Of a stretch of DNA of 64,000 nucleotides, positions 18,025 to 27,554 are shown piece by piece. Location: NCBI RefSeq assembly GCF_006716465.1, contig NZ_VFPB01000005.1, forward strand, positions 310,001-374,000. Reading direction: 5' to 3'. Made by a program: the position numbers and the translations under genes. Source of the DNA: Pseudoxanthomonas sp. 3HH-4 (GTDB lineage Bacteria > Pseudomonadota > Gammaproteobacteria > Xanthomonadales > Xanthomonadaceae). Below the pieces are notes generated by a model. It did not search any database and had not been told where the DNA came from. It saw nothing but the letters and a program-made list of their open reading frames with translations. The first letter of the stretch is position 1. Every line of letters starts with the position of its first letter.

Positions 18025-20169
18025 ATGACCCCCCCCGATCCTGACATCGCCACGCTGCTGCAGAGGCCCGCCCTGGAGGCGCTGCCCGCACCGCTGCGAC
18101 ACGCGCTCGCGGACGCCTCGGCCGCACCGGGCGCCGGCGAGGGCATGCCCGATCCGGTGGGCGTGCTGGCGGACACGCTGGATACCCTGACGACGCTGGG
18201 CGCGGATGGCGATGTCATTCTCGCGGCGATCCTGCATGGGCTGCCGGCCGTGCAGCCCGCTGTCGCCAGGCTGGCACCCGGATTGGCCGACCTGCTGGAA
18301 GGCCAGGTCGCTGCGGCGCAGGTGTGGGCCCTGCACGCGGAACAGGCGCGCGGGGCGAACACCGAGGGTCTGCGCCGGCTGTTGCTGGCGATCGTGCGGG
18401 ACCTGCGCGTGGTGCCGATCCTGCTGGCCCGCCAACTGGCCCGCATGCGCGCCGCCGGCGCCCTGCCGGAGGAGGAGCGGCAGGCGCTGGCCAGGCTCAC
18501 GCGCGACATCCATGCACCGCTGGCGAACAGGCTGGGCATCTGGCAACTGAAATGGGAGCTGGAAGACCTGGCATTCCGTTACCTGCAGCCGCAGACCTAC
18601 AAGCAGATCGCCACGCAGCTGGACGAGAAGCGTCTGGGGCGGGAGCGCTACATCGGCGGGGTCATCGAAGCGCTCCGCGCCGCTCTTGGCGAGAACGGCA
18701 TCCGTGCCGACGTCAGCGGGCGGCCGAAACACATCTACAGCATCTGGCGGAAGATGCAGCGCAAGCAGGTGGCGTTCGACGAGCTCTATGACCTGCGCGC
18801 GGTACGCATCGCCGTGGACGATGTGGCTGCCTGTTATGCCGCGCTCGGTATCGTGCATGCGCTGTGGGTGCCGATTCCCAGCGAGTTCGACGACTACATC
18901 GCACGGCCCAAGGCCAACGACTACCGGTCGCTGCACACCGCCGTGGTGGGCCCCGAAGGCCGCACGCTGGAAGTGCAGATACGCACGCACGAAATGCACG
19001 CGCAGGCCGAGCTGGGCGTGGCGGCGCACTGGAAATACAAGGAAGGCAAGGGTGGTGGCGATGCGTTCGATCGCAAGATCGCGTGGATGCGCCGGCTGCT
19101 GGACGGGGCGGCCGAAGGTGCCGCGGGCGACGGCGCGCTGGCGGGCGACCTGGATGCGGAGCTGGTCGAGGACCGCGTCTACGCGTTGACGCCGAAGGGC
19201 GAAGTCGTCGACCTGCCGCAGGGCGGCACCGTGCTCGACTTCGCATATCACGTACACACGATGGTCGGGCACCGCACGCGCGGTGCGAAGGTCAATGGCC
19301 GCATCGTGTCGCTCAATCATGTGCTGCGCAGCGGCGACCGCGTCGAGATACTGACTTCGAAGGAACCGGAGCCGCGTCGCGACTGGTTGCTGCAGGCGAA
19401 TGGATTCCTGGCGAGCGGACGCTCGCGCGACAAGGTGCGGGCCTGGTTCCACAAGCTGGACCGGGCACGCAATCTGCAGGCCGGACGCGAGCTGCTGGAG
19501 AAGGAGCTCAAGCGACTGGGCCTGCACCACGCCGACCTTACCGGCGCGGCGAAGAAGTTCCATGCCGACAGCGTCGACGAGCTCTACATCCAGGTGGCCC
19601 TCGGCGACGTGGGGCCGCACCAGGTAGGCCGCGCGCTGCACGAGGAGCAGCGCGCCGCCGTCGAGCCCGACCCAACGTCGCTGCCGCTGCGCCGGCCCCC
19701 GAGGAAAGTCGCCGCGCCAGGTAAATCGAAGTTCACCGTGCAGGGCGTCGGCAACCTGCTCGTGCAATTGGCGCGCTGCTGCCAGCCCGTGCCCGGCGAA
19801 CCCATCGCGGGCTATCTGACCCGCGTGCGCGGGGTCACCGTGCACCGCGCCGATTGCGCGGCGTTCGCCCGGCTCGCGGCGGCCAGTCCGCAGCGGGTGC
19901 TGCCGGTGGAATGGGGGCAGGCGGGCGGCGGCTACGAGGTCGACGTGCAGGTCACCGCGCTTGACCGCAAATGGTTGCTCAAGGACATCACCACGCTGAT
20001 CGCGCAGGAAGAAGCCAACGTGCTGGACATCAACAGCCAGGGCAACCGTGCCAGCGGGCGTGTTCATCTGCGACTGCGTCTGAAGGTGGCCGATTTCGGC
20101 CAGTTGTCGACATTGCTCGGGAAGTTGGACGCGCTGCCGGGCGTTGAAGACGCACGACGTTCAGGCTGA
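18025..20169 (+). CDS. relA: RelA-type (p)ppGpp synthetase
   Basis: This 714-residue stringent-response enzyme transfers pyrophosphate from ATP to GDP/GTP on stalled ribosomes. The N-terminal HD-like region has lost the hydrolase His-Asp pair (ILHGLPAVQPA where SpoT has HD), and the synthetase domain has the acidic EFDD motif at E287-D290 that marks monofunctional RelA. Downstream are a TGS domain (YALTPKGEVVDLPQGGTVLD), a helical region, the conserved-cysteine/zinc-finger segment (ARCCQPVPGEPIAGYLTRVR) and a C-terminal ACT domain (LLKDITTLIAQEEANVLDIN). The start has a weak ribosome-binding site. It is read divergently from the paired exported proteins. Confidence 0.93.
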   Translation: MTPPDPDIATLLQRPALEALPAPLRHALADASAAPGAGEGMPDPVGVLADTLDTLTTLGADGDVILAAILHGLPAVQPAVARLAPGLADLLEGQVAAAQVWALHAEQARGANTEGLRRLLLAIVRDLRVVPILLARQLARMRAAGALPEEERQALARLTRDIHAPLANRLGIWQLKWELEDLAFRYLQPQTYKQIATQLDEKRLGRERYIGGVIEALRAALGENGIRADVSGRPKHIYSIWRKMQRKQVAFDELYDLRAVRIAVDDVAACYAALGIVHALWVPIPSEFDDYIARPKANDYRSLHTAVVGPEGRTLEVQIRTHEMHAQAELGVAAHWKYKEGKGGGDAFDRKIAWMRRLLDGAAEGAAGDGALAGDLDAELVEDRVYALTPKGEVVDLPQGGTVLDFAYHVHTMVGHRTRGAKVNGRIVSLNHVLRSGDRVEILTSKEPEPRRDWLLQANGFLASGRSRDKVRAWFHKLDRARNLQAGRELLEKELKRLGLHHADLTGAAKKFHADSVDELYIQVALGDVGPHQVGRALHEEQRAAVEPDPTSLPLRRPPRKVAAPGKSKFTVQGVGNLLVQLARCCQPVPGEPIAGYLTRVRGVTVHRADCAAFARLAAASPQRVLPVEWGQAGGGYEVDVQVTALDRKWLLKDITTLIAQEEANVLDINSQGNRASGRVHLRLRLKVADFGQLSTLLGKLDALPGVEDARRSG

Positions 20170-20186
20170 CTCGTTATGCTGCGGGC

Positions 20187-21773
20187 GTGACCCGCGAAGA
20201 CCACCATGACGCCGGACGGGGCCGTCGCATCGAGCCGCGCATCGATTGGACGCGCGCGGCGGCGACAGGGGCGTCATCCCGTGTCGCGCCGGTCCCCGCA
20301 TGGCGTGACCGACGGCATTGGCGTTGGGCAGCGGCATTGACCGTCGTCCTGATCGCGCTGGTGGTGATGCTGCGCCGCCCGCTGGCGGACGTGCTGTGGC
20401 CGGAGACGCGCGTGCAGGCGTTGCTTGGTCAGGCGGATCATGCCCTGCACGAGGGGCGCCTGGATGCCACCGATGGCACGGGCGCGCGCCAGCTCTACGA
20501 AGCGGCCCAGGCGCTCGATGCGGATCGCAACGAGGCCGCGAAGGGCCTTGCGCGCGTCGCCCAGGCCGCCTTGCGCGCAGCGGGGCAGGCGCTGCAACAG
20601 AACCGCTTCGACGAGGCTCGCGCGCACCTTCTGCTGGCGCGTGAACTGCAGGTCCCGCGTCCACAGGCCGATGCGCTCGCCGCACGCTTGCGCGCACGCG
20701 AAGCCGAACACGCCGGCATCGACGGGGTGCTCCAGGCGGCCTCGCAGGCGCATGCCGCGCATCGGTTGTTGGGTAGTGAGGATGCCGCGCTCCCGCTCTA
20801 CCAGCGCGTGCTCACCCTGCAGCCGACACGCATCGAAGCGCTGGAGGGGAGGGAGGATGCGTTGTCCGATCTCCTCCTGGAAGCGAACAGGCATCTCCAG
20901 CGCCATGAACTCGTCGAAGCCGCGGCGCGGATCGCGGCGGCGCGCGGATTCGACGCCGGCCATGTCGATCTGCCCCAGGCGGAAGCCGCGTTGACGAATG
21001 CGCTGGACGCGCGGCGGCGTGCCGGTGCACGGGATCTGGCGCGGGGACGCCTGGAGTCCGCGCGCTCGGCATACGAGGCGGTGCTCGTGGCTTTGCCGGA
21101 AGACGCCGCCGCGAGGCAGGGACTGGAGCAGGTGGGCATCGGATACGCCCGGCAGGCGGAACGGCAGGCGGCCGATTTTCGCTTCGGACCGGCAGAGCAC
21201 CAACTCGGTCTGGCGCGCGCGCTGGCGCCGCAGTCGATGCGCGTGGCACAGGCCGAACAGGCCGTGGCGCGCGCGCGCGCGGCGCACCAACGACAGAGCC
21301 GGGAGCCCAACGTGCCGGCGCGCGAGCGCGAGCAGCGCGTGCGTGCATTGCTCGCTGCCATGGAACAGGCCGAGACGAAAGGGCAATGGCTGACCCCTCC
21401 CGGGGAAAGCGCCTACGACACGCTGCGCGCGGCACAGGCGTTGTCGCCTGACCACCCCGCGGTCAGGCAGGCCGCAGCGCGGCTGTTGCCGGCGGTGCGC
21501 GACTGTTACGAAGACGAGTTGCGCGCCAATCGCATCCGTCGCGCGCAAGCCTGCCAGCAGGCATGGCAGACCCTGCAGCCCCGCGATCCTGCGTTGGCCG
21601 ATGTACGCAGGCGGCTGGCGGAAAAATGGATCGCGGTGGGCGACGAACGGCTGCGTGCGGGCGAGGTCGGTTTTGCCGTTGACGCGCTGGGGCAGGCGCG
21701 CAGCCTCGATCCTCTGGCAAACGGATTCAGTGAGTTCGAGCAGCGCGTGCGCTCAGTGGCGGGCGAAAACTGA
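20187..21773 (+). CDS. Membrane-anchored TPR-like repeat protein
   Basis: This 528-residue protein starts with GTG 20187, 17 bp after relA. A basic cytoplasmic N-terminus of about 48 residues precedes one transmembrane helix (WAAALTVVLIALVVML). The remainder is an Ala/Arg/Leu-rich helical array with TPR-like units such as ARQLYEAAQALDADRNEAAKG and ALPLYQRVLTLQPTRIEALEG, expected in the periplasm. Two cysteines near the end (RDCYEDEL, AQACQQAWQ) may pair. No enzymatic motif is present, so a scaffolding or protein-interaction role is inferred. Co-transcription with relA is likely from the spacing. Confidence 0.75.
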   Translation: MTREDHHDAGRGRRIEPRIDWTRAAATGASSRVAPVPAWRDRRHWRWAAALTVVLIALVVMLRRPLADVLWPETRVQALLGQADHALHEGRLDATDGTGARQLYEAAQALDADRNEAAKGLARVAQAALRAAGQALQQNRFDEARAHLLLARELQVPRPQADALAARLRAREAEHAGIDGVLQAASQAHAAHRLLGSEDAALPLYQRVLTLQPTRIEALEGREDALSDLLLEANRHLQRHELVEAAARIAAARGFDAGHVDLPQAEAALTNALDARRRAGARDLARGRLESARSAYEAVLVALPEDAAARQGLEQVGIGYARQAERQAADFRFGPAEHQLGLARALAPQSMRVAQAEQAVARARAAHQRQSREPNVPAREREQRVRALLAAMEQAETKGQWLTPPGESAYDTLRAAQALSPDHPAVRQAAARLLPAVRDCYEDELRANRIRRAQACQQAWQTLQPRDPALADVRRRLAEKWIAVGDERLRAGEVGFAVDALGQARSLDPLANGFSEFEQRVRSVAGEN

Positions 21774-21781
21774 TCGTAGTC

Positions 21782-23089
21782 TCACGCCTTGGCGCTCAAT
21801 GATCGCGAGATGGTTTCGATCTTGAGGGCGAGTTCCTTCCAGTGCCACTGCATCACGGAGGCGGTTCCCAGATCCAATCCTCGCGCAAGCTTGCCGTCGC
21901 GCTTGCTCGCGATCAATGCCGTCAACTGAGCTGCGATCGCATCACTGCGGTTCATGCATGACCATCCTCGACGTAGTCCGGCAATGAACTGCGCGATGGC
22001 GTCATCTCCGTTGCCGAGATGGAGGATTGGACGGCAGGCTCCCAGATACTCGTAGATCTTTCCCGGCACCTGTGCCGGGTCCGCATTGCCGATATTGACA
22101 AGGATGTCAGCGTGCCGCTGCAGCTCCAACGCTAGATTATGAGGAAGAAAACCCAGCAGTCGGATCTGGTCGGGCAGTTCCTGAGCGAACCTCAGGATGC
22201 TTGGTGGCAACGTCACTGAAGCAATGTTGAGCCTCGCTTCCGGAAGGCTTCGCAATGCTTCGAGCAGGGCTTCAGGTCTGCGGAAGCTGTAGAAGCTGCC
22301 GGTATAGAGCAGCTCTAGGCGTCGGACGTCGTACGTGGCGGCACCAGATGCATCGCTGCTGGAGACAGCAATGGCATCGGCAGCATGCCCTTGGGTCACC
22401 ACTGTTACGCGCTCCTTGCGCTCATGCCGCTCCGCGAGGAGCGCTGCGGCAGCGGGGGTGGTGACCAGGACATGATCGGCGAGGTTTGCAACCTCTCGCT
22501 CCAATCGCCAGGCGCGTTTCTGCCATCGGGGCGGCGTATAGGCTGCCAATACCGGATCACCCAGGTCAGCGATCCATGGCAAGCCTCTATGTTTCGCTAG
22601 AAGACCGAGCTCGAGGGAGGTTGCGGGTTCATGCGAGCTGATGACGATGTCCGGGGTGTCCGTTTCCAGAATTTTCTCCAAACGACGCCATGCCCAAGGG
22701 AACCACTCGCCCCTCACATCTGGGAAAATGGCCATCGCTGCCGCACCCTGCAGGGTGTTGGAGAGTGCCTGCTTCCAGCCTTTCCCACTGCGTGGCGTCG
22801 TGATCGGAAGTTTGTAGGTGCCGGCGGGTCGCGTGTCTGTTCGCGCGCTGCGCCGACGGCGGAGGTCTCTCAGTGCAGCCAGGCTGCCGCGCACTGGTCC
22901 GGCATATGTCCTGTGGAAACTGATGGAGGCGGGAAGTGCAGGGAGCCCTTCGGGCTCGCCGCCGAGGTGGATGGTGAGCACGCTAACGCGATGCCCCTGC
23001 TCCACCAAATGGCGTGTCAAGTAGGCCCAACGCAGCGACTGGGGCGACGGACTGGGAGGAAATTCGTAGGCGATGACGAGGATGTGCAT
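21782..23089 (-). CDS. Glycosyltransferase, GT4-like (GT-B fold)
   Basis: This 435-residue protein begins MHILVIAYEFPPSPSPQSLRW, the typical N-terminal Rossmann start of GT-B family 4 enzymes. The C-terminal domain includes GAATYDVRRLELLYTGSFYSFRRPEALLEAL, the ADILVNIGNADPAQVPGKIYEYLGACRPI acceptor/nucleotide region and a helix close to the end. Sugar donor and acceptor cannot be told. Its start codon directly abuts the stop of the upstream glycosyltransferase (TAGATG), so the two are translationally coupled. Base composition is lower in GC than the neighbouring genes, suggesting acquisition by transfer. Confidence 0.85.
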   Translation of the reverse strand: MHILVIAYEFPPSPSPQSLRWAYLTRHLVEQGHRVSVLTIHLGGEPEGLPALPASISFHRTYAGPVRGSLAALRDLRRRRSARTDTRPAGTYKLPITTPRSGKGWKQALSNTLQGAAAMAIFPDVRGEWFPWAWRRLEKILETDTPDIVISSHEPATSLELGLLAKHRGLPWIADLGDPVLAAYTPPRWQKRAWRLEREVANLADHVLVTTPAAAALLAERHERKERVTVVTQGHAADAIAVSSSDASGAATYDVRRLELLYTGSFYSFRRPEALLEALRSLPEARLNIASVTLPPSILRFAQELPDQIRLLGFLPHNLALELQRHADILVNIGNADPAQVPGKIYEYLGACRPILHLGNGDDAIAQFIAGLRRGWSCMNRSDAIAAQLTALIASKRDGKLARGLDLGTASVMQWHWKELALKIETISRSLSAKA

Positions 23090-24406
23090 CTAGCGGAGAC
23101 GAGTGCGACGTTGGTGCATGAATGTGGCCTGGATCCCAGGTACGGCCGATTCCATGGAGAAGTGGCGCCGGACATTCTCGCGACCTTGGTATGCCAGCGT
23201 GTCCCATAGGTGCCGGTCGTCGAGCAAGCGAATCACCGCATCGGCAAAATCGGGCGCATCCCCTGCGACTAACACGTCCTGGCCATGCCTTAGGTGCATT
23301 CCTTCGATCGCATTCGGTGTCGCTATGGTGGGAAGGCCGAAGGCCATGTACTGGTTGATTTTTCCCTTGACGCCCGCACCAAAGCGGAGCGGTGCCAGAC
23401 CTACGCAGCAGGAACGGAGCAGGCCCCCAAGATCGTGCAGATGACCGTGAAATATGATGCCCGGTGGCAGCGGGAGATCCTTCGCGCAGCTTTCAAGGCC
23501 CAGGCCCACCAAGTGCAACTTGCATTCTGGACGACGGGCGAAAATTCGCGGCATGATCTCGGTCAATAGCCAGCGCACACCGTCCGCGTTGGGCGGATGG
23601 TGCGCGCCCCCCACGAAGAGCAGGTGTGCGCCGCTTTCGCGGCTATTCACTGGAGGCGGCAGTTCGTGCACATTGGAAATGACTTCCACCTGCGCCTCCG
23701 GAAGCTCACCTTTCAGGATGCGATGCTCGACATCGCTCACGACCCAGGTGACGTCCGCCTCCTGTATGGCATGCAACTCGTGGCGGCGGGTAGCGTTTGC
23801 AGCGAGGCGCATGAGCACGCTGTCACGGAGAGTTGCCTCGCGCAGTTCCCTTACATGGTGGAGGTCCACGGTGTCGAGTATCCGCAGTGCGTCCGGATTC
23901 ACGCTGCGTACGAGAGGGAACCACTGCTGTGCCAGATGATAGCGACTGACGATCACCGCGCCGAAACTGATCTCCTGACGTTCAAACCAGCGCGCAGGTC
24001 CCTTGGCCACCGTGGAAACGCAATGCACGCCGATCTCGCGCAAGCGATGACGATGTACCGGATCGTCGATCCTCGAGGTGGTGAGGACGTGTACGGAGTG
24101 TCCCATCGCGACCAGTAGGCGCAACAGGTTGAACATCCTCAGGGAGCCTGAGTCGCGCGCCGGATCAGGTAGTTGCTCTTCTACCCACAACAGGGACATC
24201 GGGTGCATCGCACGCGGCATGATCAGTTCAGCAATCTTCTGCTCGGGTTGCGGCTTTGCGGCGGAGGGAGGGGTGGAAGAGACAGTGGTTGGCGCGGACG
24301 TCACTCGGGCGAGCAATGCCCGCCAGCCTCTTGAATGAAGCATGACCCTGGCGCGGTGCAGCCGGGAGATGGCGGTTTGGAGGTGGTAGCGGAGCAGTCG
24401 AAGCAC
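23090..24406 (-). CDS. Glycosyltransferase, GT4-like, first of pair
   Basis: This 438-residue GT-B glycosyltransferase has an N-terminal extension of about 75 residues before the first domain (MSLLWVEEQLPDPARDSGSL). The C-terminal domain shows LLFVGGAHHPPNADGVRWLL, KLHLVGLG and the donor-site stretch LAPLRFGAGVKGKINQYMAFGLPTIATPNAIEGM, typical of group 1 transferases. The GTG start at 24406 has a weak ribosome-binding site; an ATG at 24343 is an alternative. It probably works with the adjacent transferase on a surface polysaccharide or glycolipid, but no polymerase or flippase is nearby. GC is lower than in the flanking housekeeping genes. Confidence 0.85.
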   Translation of the reverse strand: MLRLLRYHLQTAISRLHRARVMLHSRGWRALLARVTSAPTTVSSTPPSAAKPQPEQKIAELIMPRAMHPMSLLWVEEQLPDPARDSGSLRMFNLLRLLVAMGHSVHVLTTSRIDDPVHRHRLREIGVHCVSTVAKGPARWFERQEISFGAVIVSRYHLAQQWFPLVRSVNPDALRILDTVDLHHVRELREATLRDSVLMRLAANATRRHELHAIQEADVTWVVSDVEHRILKGELPEAQVEVISNVHELPPPVNSRESGAHLLFVGGAHHPPNADGVRWLLTEIMPRIFARRPECKLHLVGLGLESCAKDLPLPPGIIFHGHLHDLGGLLRSCCVGLAPLRFGAGVKGKINQYMAFGLPTIATPNAIEGMHLRHGQDVLVAGDAPDFADAVIRLLDDRHLWDTLAYQGRENVRRHFSMESAVPGIQATFMHQRRTRLR

Positions 24407-24497
24407 GAATCTCAGTCTGAATCAATGGATTTCGGCTTGTCGGCCATCCCCTTGGGACTGCGCTAGACTCGCCCGAATTCCCATTGTCGCATCCCCT

Positions 24498-26909
24498 GTG
24501 GCCCGCAACGACTACGACGACGAAGCGCTGGACGAAGACGACATCGATGACGGCGTTGGGCCCGGCTGGCGGCAGCGCCTGCTGACCTGGGGTCTGGCCG
24601 CGGTGGGCCTGGGCCTGGGATTTCTCATCCCGTACACGCTGTATCTGAACCATCAGGTCACCGAGCGCTTCGGCGAGCTGCGCTGGCAGATCCCCACGCG
24701 TGTCTATGCGCGTCCGTTGCAGGTCGCGCCAGGGCTGGCGATGGATGCGCAGACGCTGAAGACCGAGCTCGATGCCGCGTCGTATCGCGACGATGGCACG
24801 GGCCAGGCTCCTGGCACCTACGCCCGGGAAGGGGGTCGCTTCACCATTTCCAGTCGCGGCTACATCGACGTGGACGGCCGCGTGGCGCCCCGGCGTATCC
24901 AGGTGAGCCTGTCCAATGGCCGGGTGGCGACGGTCCGCGACGTGGTGCGCAAACAGAACCTGAAGGCGGCGCGGCTGGATCCGGCGCGCATCGCCACGCT
25001 GTACGGGCAGAAGCAGGAAGAGCGCCGGCTGGTGCGGCTGGAGGAAGTGCCGGAACTGCTGGTGACCGGCCTGCAGGCGGTCGAGGACCGTGATTTCAAG
25101 GATCACCACGGCGTCGACCTGTCGGGCATGGTGCGCGCGGCATGGTTGCTGGTTCGCTCGGGCGGCGACACGCGCCAGGGCGCCAGCACGCTGACGCAGC
25201 AACTGGCCCGCAGCGGCCTGCTGGGCATCGGCAAGGAACAGACGCCGACGCGCAAGTTCAACGAGATCCTCTATGCGCTGATCCTGGAAGCGCGCTACGA
25301 CAAGCGCACCATCCTGGAGGCGTACTTCAACCAGGTGTATCTGGGCCAGCGCGGCAGCCAGGCGATCCATGGCGTGGCCGCAGGGTCGGAATTCTGGTTC
25401 GGTCGCGATCTGGACAGCCTGACGACGGAGCAGGTCGCGTTGCTGATCGGCATGGTGAAGGGTCCCTCGCACTACGATCCACGACGCAATCCGGATCGCG
25501 CCAAGGACCGTCGCGACTACGCACTACTGAAACTTCATGAGACCGGGCTGATAGACGACGCCGAATTCAAGCGCGCGCTCGCCGCGCCGCTGGGTGTCAC
25601 CAAGACCCCGGGCATGGCGGCCGCCAACCGCTTCCCCGCCTATGTGGATCTGGTCCGCCGCCAACTGGCACGCGACTACCCCGAGAGCGCGCTGCAAGGC
25701 GCGGGCCTCAGCGTGCTGACCGGCATGTCGCCGTCGGCGCAGGCCTATGCCGAAGCCTCGGTGATGCGAACGATCAAGGCACTGGAGAACAAGCGCCGTC
25801 CGCCGCTGCAGGCGGGCATGGTGGTGACCGACGTGCACGATGGTGACGTGCTGGCCGTGGTCGGCAGCCGCAACGTGTCGGAGGTGGGCTTCAATCGTGC
25901 GGTGGAAGCGCAACGTCCCGTGGGCTCGCTGCTCAAGCCGTTCGTCTATCTGCTCGCGCTTGCGCAGCCGGACCAGTATTCGCTGGCCTCGTGGGTCGAC
26001 GATTCACCGGTGACCGTGCAACTAGGCAAGAACCGGCGCTGGACGCCGGCCAACGCCGACCGTCGCAGCCACGGCACCGTGCGCTTGGTCGACGCACTGG
26101 CGCGTTCGTACAACCAGGCCACCGTACGGGTGGGCATGAAGGTGGAACCGGATCGCCTGGCGCAGCTGATCCGCGTGCTGGCCGGTATCGAAGCCGAGCC
26201 GAATCCTGCCTTGATCCTCGGGGCGACCGACCAGAGCCCGTACGCGATGGCGCAGCTGTACCAGTTCCTCGCATCCGGCGGCGAAATCCAGCCGCTGCAC
26301 GCGGTGCGCGGCGTGCTGGATCCGGATGGCAAGCTGCTCAAGCGCTACGACAAGACACCGGCGCCGGCACAGGAAGGCGATTCCATCGCCGCCAACCTCA
26401 TCACCGTCGCCCTGCAGCAGGTGGTATCCAGCGGCACCGGCCGGCAACTGGTCGGCGATGGCCTGGGCCGCTTGCAGTCGGCCGGCAAGACCGGTACCAG
26501 CAACGATGGTCGCGACAGCTGGTATGCCGGCTACACCGGCGATCACCTGGCCGTGGTGTGGATGGGCAACGACAAGAACGAACAGACCGGCCTGTACGGT
26601 GGCACGGGCGCGATGCGCGTGTGGTCCGGATTGTTCTCCCGCCTGCCCACCGCACCGCTGAAGGTTTCTGACAAGGGCCTGGACTGGCAGTGGGTAGTCG
26701 CCTCCAACAGCACCGATCCGGGATGCCCCGGCGCGCGCCAGTTGCCGTTCGTGTCCGGCTTCGCGCCCGCCTATGCCGCCTGCGTGGTCGAGCAACCGGT
26801 GATCGAGGGCGAAGAGCAGGAAGGCGGCGGATGGCGCAGCTGGTTCGGTCTGGACCGGAAGGAAGAAGCCGCACCGCCACCCGAAGAGACTCCCCCGCAG
26901 CAGCCGTGA
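24498..26909 (+). CDS. mrcB: Penicillin-binding protein 1B
   Basis: This 803-residue bifunctional class A PBP polymerises and cross-links peptidoglycan. An acidic cytoplasmic N-terminus and one transmembrane helix (LLTWGLAAVGLGLGFLIPYT) are followed by a UB2H domain (about 65-150), the GT51 transglycosylase with the catalytic glutamate in EDRDF (E196) and GASTLTQQLAR, and the transpeptidase with S477-x-x-K480 (SLLK), S537-Y-N539 and K664-T-G-T-S. UB2H marks PBP1B rather than PBP1A. Translation starts at GTG 24498. A lipoprotein gene follows after only 2 bp. Confidence 0.94.
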   Translation: MARNDYDDEALDEDDIDDGVGPGWRQRLLTWGLAAVGLGLGFLIPYTLYLNHQVTERFGELRWQIPTRVYARPLQVAPGLAMDAQTLKTELDAASYRDDGTGQAPGTYAREGGRFTISSRGYIDVDGRVAPRRIQVSLSNGRVATVRDVVRKQNLKAARLDPARIATLYGQKQEERRLVRLEEVPELLVTGLQAVEDRDFKDHHGVDLSGMVRAAWLLVRSGGDTRQGASTLTQQLARSGLLGIGKEQTPTRKFNEILYALILEARYDKRTILEAYFNQVYLGQRGSQAIHGVAAGSEFWFGRDLDSLTTEQVALLIGMVKGPSHYDPRRNPDRAKDRRDYALLKLHETGLIDDAEFKRALAAPLGVTKTPGMAAANRFPAYVDLVRRQLARDYPESALQGAGLSVLTGMSPSAQAYAEASVMRTIKALENKRRPPLQAGMVVTDVHDGDVLAVVGSRNVSEVGFNRAVEAQRPVGSLLKPFVYLLALAQPDQYSLASWVDDSPVTVQLGKNRRWTPANADRRSHGTVRLVDALARSYNQATVRVGMKVEPDRLAQLIRVLAGIEAEPNPALILGATDQSPYAMAQLYQFLASGGEIQPLHAVRGVLDPDGKLLKRYDKTPAPAQEGDSIAANLITVALQQVVSSGTGRQLVGDGLGRLQSAGKTGTSNDGRDSWYAGYTGDHLAVVWMGNDKNEQTGLYGGTGAMRVWSGLFSRLPTAPLKVSDKGLDWQWVVASNSTDPGCPGARQLPFVSGFAPAYAACVVEQPVIEGEEQEGGGWRSWFGLDRKEEAAPPPEETPPQQP

Positions 26910-26911
26910 TC

Positions 26912-27493
26912 ATGAAGTACGTATTCCTCCTGTTTCTGATGTTGCTGGCCGGTTGCGTGTCCGCACCCGTGCCGGAAACGCCGGTCGCCCGCGACCCGAT
27001 GACGCCCGAGCAACGCGTCGCCGCCATCCATGCCGCGGCGGGCGATGATGACCGCGAACTCGCCGTACAGCCTCTGCGCGATCCGCAGGTCGAGGATCTG
27101 CGCGAACAGGCACAGCAGGCGCGTGCGGCGGGCAATGTCTCCGCGGCGGCCGAGGCGCTGAACCAGGCGCTGCTGCTGGTGCCCGAAGATCCCGCCGTGT
27201 TGCAGGAGCGCGCCGAAGTCGCCCTGCTGCAGGGCGACTTCCCTCGGGCCGACACGCTGGCACAACGTGCTTTCGAGTTGGGTTCCCAGGTGGGGCCCCT
27301 GTGCCGCCAGCACTGGGAGACCGTGCGCCAGGTCCGCCAGCATAAACTCGCGGTGCAGCCTTCGCTGCCCTCCCGACATACGCCCGAAGACGCCGCGCAG
27401 CATGCGGCACGCGCGGCGACCACCCAGGCAGCGGTCACCGATGCCGAGAGCCGGCGCGATGCGTGCACCGTGCCGGTGATCGAGCGCATGTGA
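26912..27493 (+). CDS. TPR lipoprotein, probable LpoP-type PBP1B activator
   Basis: This 193-residue protein starts MKYVFLLFLMLLAGCVSAP; LAGC is a lipobox, so it should be lipid-anchored at C15. Cys is followed by Val/Ser, which fits outer-membrane sorting. The body is helical with one TPR-like unit (AAEALNQALLLVPEDPAVLQERAEVALLQGDFPRADTLAQRAFELG) and two cysteines (GPLCRQHWE, RDACTVP). It lies 2 bp after mrcB. In Pseudomonas aeruginosa the PBP1B activator LpoP is a TPR lipoprotein whose gene adjoins that of PBP1B; the same role is inferred here from layout and topology, not shown. Confidence 0.75.
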   Translation: MKYVFLLFLMLLAGCVSAPVPETPVARDPMTPEQRVAAIHAAAGDDDRELAVQPLRDPQVEDLREQAQQARAAGNVSAAAEALNQALLLVPEDPAVLQERAEVALLQGDFPRADTLAQRAFELGSQVGPLCRQHWETVRQVRQHKLAVQPSLPSRHTPEDAAQHAARAATTQAAVTDAESRRDACTVPVIERM

Positions 27494-27554
27494 GGGCGCC
27501 GCGTCCGCTGCGACGCGGTACCCTTGCAGCCGCACGCCGCTTTCCGTTTCCACG

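Noticed and set aside
18025..20169. Bifunctional SpoT identity for the (p)ppGpp enzyme
   Set aside because: The hydrolase His-Asp pair is gone (HG instead of HD) and the synthetase has the acidic EFDD motif typical of RelA.
24407..24497. A promoter pair in the gap between the glycosyltransferases and mrcB
   Set aside because: Divergent promoters are expected here, but no -35/-10 pair with acceptable spacing could be named.
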